Assembly: GCA_028701945.1 (NCBI GenBank)
Contig: JAQVPT010000104.1
Span: 1-10,497, forward strand
Source: Bacteroidales bacterium
GTDB taxonomy: Bacteria > Bacteroidota > Bacteroidia > Bacteroidales > ML635J-15
Direction: 5' to 3'
DNA length: 10,497 nt
In this document: positions 7,022-10,497 of the stretch, piece by piece
Layout of the letters: every line of letters starts with the position of its first letter
How positions within the stretch are numbered: the stretch's first letter is position 1
Position numbers and translations under genes: made by a program
Notes under the pieces: generated by a model
Told to the model about the DNA's origin: nothing
What the model saw: the letters and a program-made list of their open reading frames with translations, nothing else
The model's database searches: none

Positions 7022-7418
7022 ACAAAAGAATTAAAAACAAGGGCTATTTTAAAGATGTTATATCAATAGTTTATCAACTGTCCTGCTGTTTACATGGTCT
7101 CTGTGCGAAAACTAGATAAGCGTATTTTTCATAAGAACAAAAAATCCTTAACAGTATTTACGAAGAATCGCAAAATACAATTAAGGACTATCAAGTTTTT
7201 TGCGAGTCAAAAAGTCCATCCACCACCACCTGAAGGTAGAACCATATCGCCATTACGATTAGCAAAAAAGAAATATACTCAGCCTCTATGGAATTTTGTA
7301 ATATAAACCGTATCTTTTGTGCCGACTCTTCGTAAAAAATCAAGAAAGGTCAAAGAAAGCTCCGTTTGAATACAGAATACGGATTGCCAACAAGCTGATT
7401 ATTGAATCTCATTATCAC
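7022..7418. other. Long gap without a confident gene between holB and the surface-protein gene
   Basis: About 400 bases with no gene I can name. The plus strand has an ORF of 70 codons (7094-7306). In another frame it has a 53-codon stretch ending at 7463 with KAPFEYRIRIANKLI and HKKKAAQHLVDSL. The minus strand reads ANRNGDMVLPSGGGGWTF then stop (about 7210-7263). None has a clear start context or a family I recognise. A terminator-like hairpin lies at 7139-7187, and two TTGATA direct repeats 11 bases apart lie on the minus strand near 7060-7080. It may be a decayed gene or element, or a non-coding RNA locus. Confidence 0.4.
7139..7187 (-). terminator. Terminator-like hairpin in the gap
   Basis: On the minus strand TCCTTAA (7181-7187) pairs perfectly with TTAAGGA (7145-7151). 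Inside, TATTT/AAATA and CGA/TCG extend the stem with small internal loops around a TTCT apex, and six T follow directly (7139-7144). The outer stem is A/T-rich and only moderately stable. It lies about 230 bases beyond the first terminator of the surface-protein gene and before holB, so no visible gene needs it. Confidence 0.45.
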
Positions 7419-7461
7419 AAAAAAAAAGCTGCCCAACACTTAGTGGACAGCTTGTTTTTTT
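7419..7461. terminator. Bidirectional intrinsic terminator after the surface-protein gene
   Basis: AAGCTGCCCA (7426-7435) pairs with TGGACAGCTT (7444-7453) with one C-A mismatch around an 8-base loop. Nine A precede the stem (7419-7427) and seven T follow it (7455-7461), so it works in both directions. Its main role is to end the surface-protein mRNA, whose stop codon is 16 bases away. Confidence 0.85.
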
Positions 7462-7477
7462 AGAATTATTTTACTTA

Positions 7478-10400
7478 TTATTCAATAACAAGTTTTTGAA
7501 CTAGAGTTTGAGTTTCGGTGATAATTCTTACAAAGTAAACTCCAGAAGTAAGATCAAGAGAAACTTCCTCAATGGTTTCGCCATTAGTTTGGATGTCTTT
7601 GTTAATTATTACCCTTCCCTTGATGTCATAAATTTGGTAATTTACTTTACCGTTAACATTACCAAAGCTTAAATTAAACAAACCGTTATTCGGGTTTGGA
7701 TAAATACTAATTTCAGCAGTTTCGTTTGAGTTAATGCTGTTTGGAACATTAACAGTGATGATGAAATCGCAAGAGTTATAACATTCTGTAGTTCCATCAG
7801 TGTATGTGTAGGTAATAGTGTATTCGCCATTCTCAAGCGATGAAGGATTGAAACTGTTATCGGTTACACCTATTCCACTGTAAGTTCCTCCTTCAGGTGT
7901 AGCATCAAGTGTTACAGTTTCTTCTTCAGTAACCGTAAAGTTTTCAGGGCAAATAAGAACAGGAAGAGCATTGACTGTAACAGTAGCAGAAACTTCTAAA
8001 ATAGTAGGTGTAGAAGTTTGAACTACACCATCAGGAAGCATAAATGTTCCGGTTGCAGTATAATCAGCAGCTGTGTTTCCGTCGAATGAAGGGATTGTCC
8101 AAGTAAGATCAACAGTAAATTCGATATTTTCAGTGTTAGTAATCACAATTTGACTAGCTAATAATCCAATAGCTTCAGCTTCATTTGTACCAAGACAAAC
8201 TAATACGTTTTCAACTTCAGAGTTGAGGTCTATTACATTAATTGGCTTAGGAGCAAATCTAATACTGAAATCGTAGTCAGTAATACAATTTGGTCCTGCC
8301 CACGTGTCAATCATAATATAATACGAGCCCGCAATAAGTTCAATCTCCATTGAGTGAGTTTGACCTTGAGTGTTTACACCGAGAGTTGATTGTTCAAGAC
8401 TTGTTCCTACATCAGGGCAGTCATCAAAAATTGCAATCCCTGTTAAATCTTCATTATGGGATGTCATTTCAATTATAACAGTAGATGGAATTGTAATATC
8501 TAGTCTATAAATGATGTCCTCACCATGGTCATAAAAAACTAATTCAGTACCTGAATAAGTATTTTCAAATCCGCAGTTAGAACCTTCGAATTCAGAATAT
8601 GGTAAAGATGATTGCTCAATAATAATTGGATTTGAGCAACTAACCCCTGCTGGAGGTTCTGCGTTTATTACAGTTACTAGCCAATCTTGAGGAGTACCGT
8701 CTTCAGCAGTTACAGTGTATGTAAAAGGAGCTGTAAAATCTTGAGAAACTCCACTTGCAGGGTTAATTGTTGCAAGAATAGAAACTGTAATAATAGGAGT
8801 AAGCGAAGTGAAAGGAATATTCCATGTTACTTCAATTTCTACAGTATGGTTTTCTGTATCAATAATTGTTGGACTAGTTTGTTCTGCTAAATTGAATGAC
8901 ATGATGTCATTTTCACTACTTTGGGTTGTAGAAATCGTAGTGTTAACAACCCAAGGCTGAACAATACCTGACTCTGAAGTTACAGTATAAGTTACTGGAG
9001 CAGAGAAGTCATGTACAACACCTGAAGCAAAATCAACTGTTGCATAATCAGAAATTGTAAATGTTGGTACTAGAGTAGTAGGATCTGTATACATAGCAAC
9101 TTCAATATCAATCGTATGATTAGTAGCACTAATAGTTGCAGGACCTGTTTGCTCTGCAAATATGAATGACAAAATATCATTTTCATCATAAGCTGAGCGA
9201 ACTGCAAAATTATCAATGAATAAATCATTATCGGCATTTGAAATAGTTGATTCACCATAGAATCCTATTTTTACAATACCTGAGTATGTACTTAAATCAA
9301 TTACTACATTTTCGCCAGTAGTTGCAATGTTATTATAAACATAAGGAGAACCAGTATTGTTCCAAAGACGTAATGCGTTAGCAGAACTCCAAGTTGTACC
9401 ATTGTCGGTAGAAATTACGACAGCAAATTTATCATCTGTTCCATCCATATCTGCTGCCGATATCATGTTAAAATCAGTTAAGGCTAAATCGAACAATAAT
9501 AGATAAGGAGTCGAGCCATCACCAAGATCAATACTTGGACTAACTAACCAATCTTTGCGAGTAGTATTATAAATATTTAATTTAGCAGCACCTGTTGTTC
9601 CAACATTTGCAAAACCATCAGCAATCCAATTGGTAGTAGCTCCAGTAATTATTATAGTTGGAGCTGCAAGAATTCCTGCAAATTGTGTCCAACATTCGGG
9701 GTTGTCGTTTGTGAAGTCTTCCATAAAGTCAGGAGTATTAATAGCACATTCAGTAGTAAACAAACTTCGTGCTGACCAATCAGAAATATCACCAATACCA
9801 CAATCGTTTTGTACATAACAATAGTAAGTAGTATTTGCATCTAAACCAGAAATTGCATGAGGGCTGCCATTAGCAACACCGTCAAATATGTCTGCCGTTT
9901 CTGTTGTAGGATCGAAAGTGTCAGAAGAGCTAACTTTTAGATTCCAATTTACAGATGAACCATTTTCAGTCCAGTTAAGTGTAGCAGATGATGATGTAAT
10001 GTTGTCCGCAAACAAACTTGTTGGCGTAGGACAACCAGCTGGCATTACAGCCCACTCTACATCATCAATTAGTAGGCTATATGCAGGAATAGAAGCTCTA
10101 AATGCAAGATGTCCATTTGCCCCTGGAGCAGTACCAGGATAAACCATATACTCTTCATACGATGTAGTTAGTGTTTCTGAGCTTAGTAGGACAAAGCTTG
10201 AAGCGTCTGATTGGTCGGTTAAATAACCAACTTCAATAATAGTTCCATTTGTATAATATGCACGAGCTTTAAATTTGAGGTAATGAGTATTTGCACCAGC
10301 ATTACTTACTTTTTGCATGGCAACAGTTGCAACACTTGTTGGACTAGAAGAATACAAATGTAAGCAATTTGGAGTAGATAAGTTATTATGTGTTTGTGTA

Positions 10401-10497
10401 TTTACAGTTCCTGTTCCAACTTTAAACCAACAACTAGGCAAAGCTGGTGTGGTAACAAAATCAAAGTTTTCTGTAAACTCTGTAACTAAGTCACACT
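7478..10497 (-). CDS. Large secreted multidomain adhesin-like protein with T9SS type A sorting domain (5' end outside window)
   Basis: The open frame reaches the right edge, so the N-terminus and signal peptide are missing and about 1005 C-terminal residues are visible. By window position, from N- to C-terminus: a choice-of-anchor-J/MAM-like domain (TENFDF...LPSCW, ~10497-10040), fibronectin III (SATLNW...LDANTTYYCYV, ~10035-9750), a second anchor-J-like domain (MEDFTNDNPECW, ~9745-9190), two DUF5018-like repeats (9184-8645), a PPC-like beta domain (~8640-8250), a Big_4-like Ig domain (~8240-7970), an Ig-like domain with GGTYSGIGV (~7960-7750), and the sorting domain (~7735-7478: ISIYPNPNNGLFNLSF, YDIKGRVI, SGVYFVRI, LVQKLVIE). 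The sorting domain directs export by the T9SS and attachment to, or release from, the surface. No catalytic domain is visible in this part, so an adhesin, or the tail of a secreted enzyme whose catalytic part lies upstream, are both possible. A TTG at 10441 is internal and not the start. Confidence 0.9.
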   Translation of the reverse strand, partial: CDLVTEFTENFDFVTTPALPSCWFKVGTGTVNTQTHNNLSTPNCLHLYSSSPTSVATVAMQKVSNAGANTHYLKFKARAYYTNGTIIEVGYLTDQSDASSFVLLSSETLTTSYEEYMVYPGTAPGANGHLAFRASIPAYSLLIDDVEWAVMPAGCPTPTSLFADNITSSSATLNWTENGSSVNWNLKVSSSDTFDPTTETADIFDGVANGSPHAISGLDANTTYYCYVQNDCGIGDISDWSARSLFTTECAINTPDFMEDFTNDNPECWTQFAGILAAPTIIITGATTNWIADGFANVGTTGAAKLNIYNTTRKDWLVSPSIDLGDGSTPYLLLFDLALTDFNMISAADMDGTDDKFAVVISTDNGTTWSSANALRLWNNTGSPYVYNNIATTGENVVIDLSTYSGIVKIGFYGESTISNADNDLFIDNFAVRSAYDENDILSFIFAEQTGPATISATNHTIDIEVAMYTDPTTLVPTFTISDYATVDFASGVVHDFSAPVTYTVTSESGIVQPWVVNTTISTTQSSENDIMSFNLAEQTSPTIIDTENHTVEIEVTWNIPFTSLTPIITVSILATINPASGVSQDFTAPFTYTVTAEDGTPQDWLVTVINAEPPAGVSCSNPIIIEQSSLPYSEFEGSNCGFENTYSGTELVFYDHGEDIIYRLDITIPSTVIIEMTSHNEDLTGIAIFDDCPDVGTSLEQSTLGVNTQGQTHSMEIELIAGSYYIMIDTWAGPNCITDYDFSIRFAPKPINVIDLNSEVENVLVCLGTNEAEAIGLLASQIVITNTENIEFTVDLTWTIPSFDGNTAADYTATGTFMLPDGVVQTSTPTILEVSATVTVNALPVLICPENFTVTEEETVTLDATPEGGTYSGIGVTDNSFNPSSLENGEYTITYTYTDGTTECYNSCDFIITVNVPNSINSNETAEISIYPNPNNGLFNLSFGNVNGKVNYQIYDIKGRVIINKDIQTNGETIEEVSLDLTSGVYFVRIITETQTLVQKLVIE
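8645..9184 (-). repeat. Tandem pair of 90-residue DUF5018-like repeats in the surface protein
   Basis: Unit 1 (9184-8915) begins ENDILSFIFAEQTGPATI and unit 2 (8914-8645) begins ENDIMSFNLAEQTSPTII, exactly 270 bases apart. Both continue with NHT(I/V)(D/E)IEV, an ATxxxASGV motif, a DF(S/T)AP(V/F)TYTVT(S/A)E(S/D)G motif and a tryptophan near the end (QPWVV, QDWLV). Identity is visible at DNA level too, for example at the unit starts, but many positions differ, so the duplication is not recent. Confidence 0.85.

Noticed and set aside
7080..7110. Resemblance of tgctgtttacatggtctctg to the signal recognition particle RNA loop
   Set aside because: The shared part is short, and the diagnostic GGAAGGAAGCAG-type loop and closing stem are absent.
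9070..10142. Short ORFs on both strands within the surface-protein gene
   Set aside because: They are shadows of the long frame; their products lack start context and domain signals.
10439..10441. TTG as the start of the surface protein
   Set aside because: The frame continues without a stop to the window edge, reading VTEFTENFDFVTTPA, which fits the first anchor-J-like domain. There is no signal peptide after the TTG.
1..10497. CRISPR array, tRNA, rRNA, intact insertion sequence or phage attachment site
   Set aside because: No regularly spaced short repeats, cloverleaf, conserved rRNA segments, intact transposase or flanking inverted repeats were found. The only regular repeat is the coding 270-base pair in the surface protein.

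Overview
The window comes from a member of the Bacteroidota. The evidence is the strong A/T bias, leaders without Shine-Dalgarno sequences, several TAnnTTTG-type -7 promoter boxes, a gldH lipoprotein gene, and a large surface protein ending in a type IX secretion (T9SS) type A sorting domain. No rRNA or tRNA gene was seen, so the genus cannot be named. All seven recognisable genes lie on the minus strand, so the window reads from right to left in transcriptional order.

Right part (10497 to 7478): the C-terminal ~1005 residues of a giant secreted protein whose start lies beyond the window. It is a string of adhesin-like modules: choice-of-anchor-J-like, fibronectin III, choice-of-anchor-J-like, two tandem 90-residue DUF5018-like repeats, a PPC-like domain and Ig-like domains, then the sorting domain. 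A strong bidirectional terminator follows. Next comes a 482-base stretch without a confident gene (6996-7477), which holds a second terminator-like hairpin and a few short protein-like strings.

Centre (6995 to 3538): a compact four-gene operon, holB - ricT - gldH - trmB. Neighbouring genes are 4 bases apart, overlap by 17 bases, and are 6 bases apart. It joins clamp loading (delta prime), a PSP1/RicT-type cysteine-cluster protein, a lipoprotein of the gliding-motility set and a tRNA m7G46 methyltransferase. A TAnnTTTG box sits just before holB.

Left part (3257 to 1): three independently transcribed genes. They are a single-RRM RNA-binding protein, a DPS-like ferritin (DpsL, thioferritin type) behind a near-perfect Bacteroidota promoter, and a multi-PAS hybrid sensor kinase that starts at GTG and runs off the left edge.

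The most unusual item is that sensor protein. Four PAS-like regions and a good receiver start flank a kinase core that has lost the phospho-acceptor histidine and both glycine-rich ATP-lid motifs. It therefore looks like a pseudo-histidine kinase rather than an ordinary hybrid kinase.
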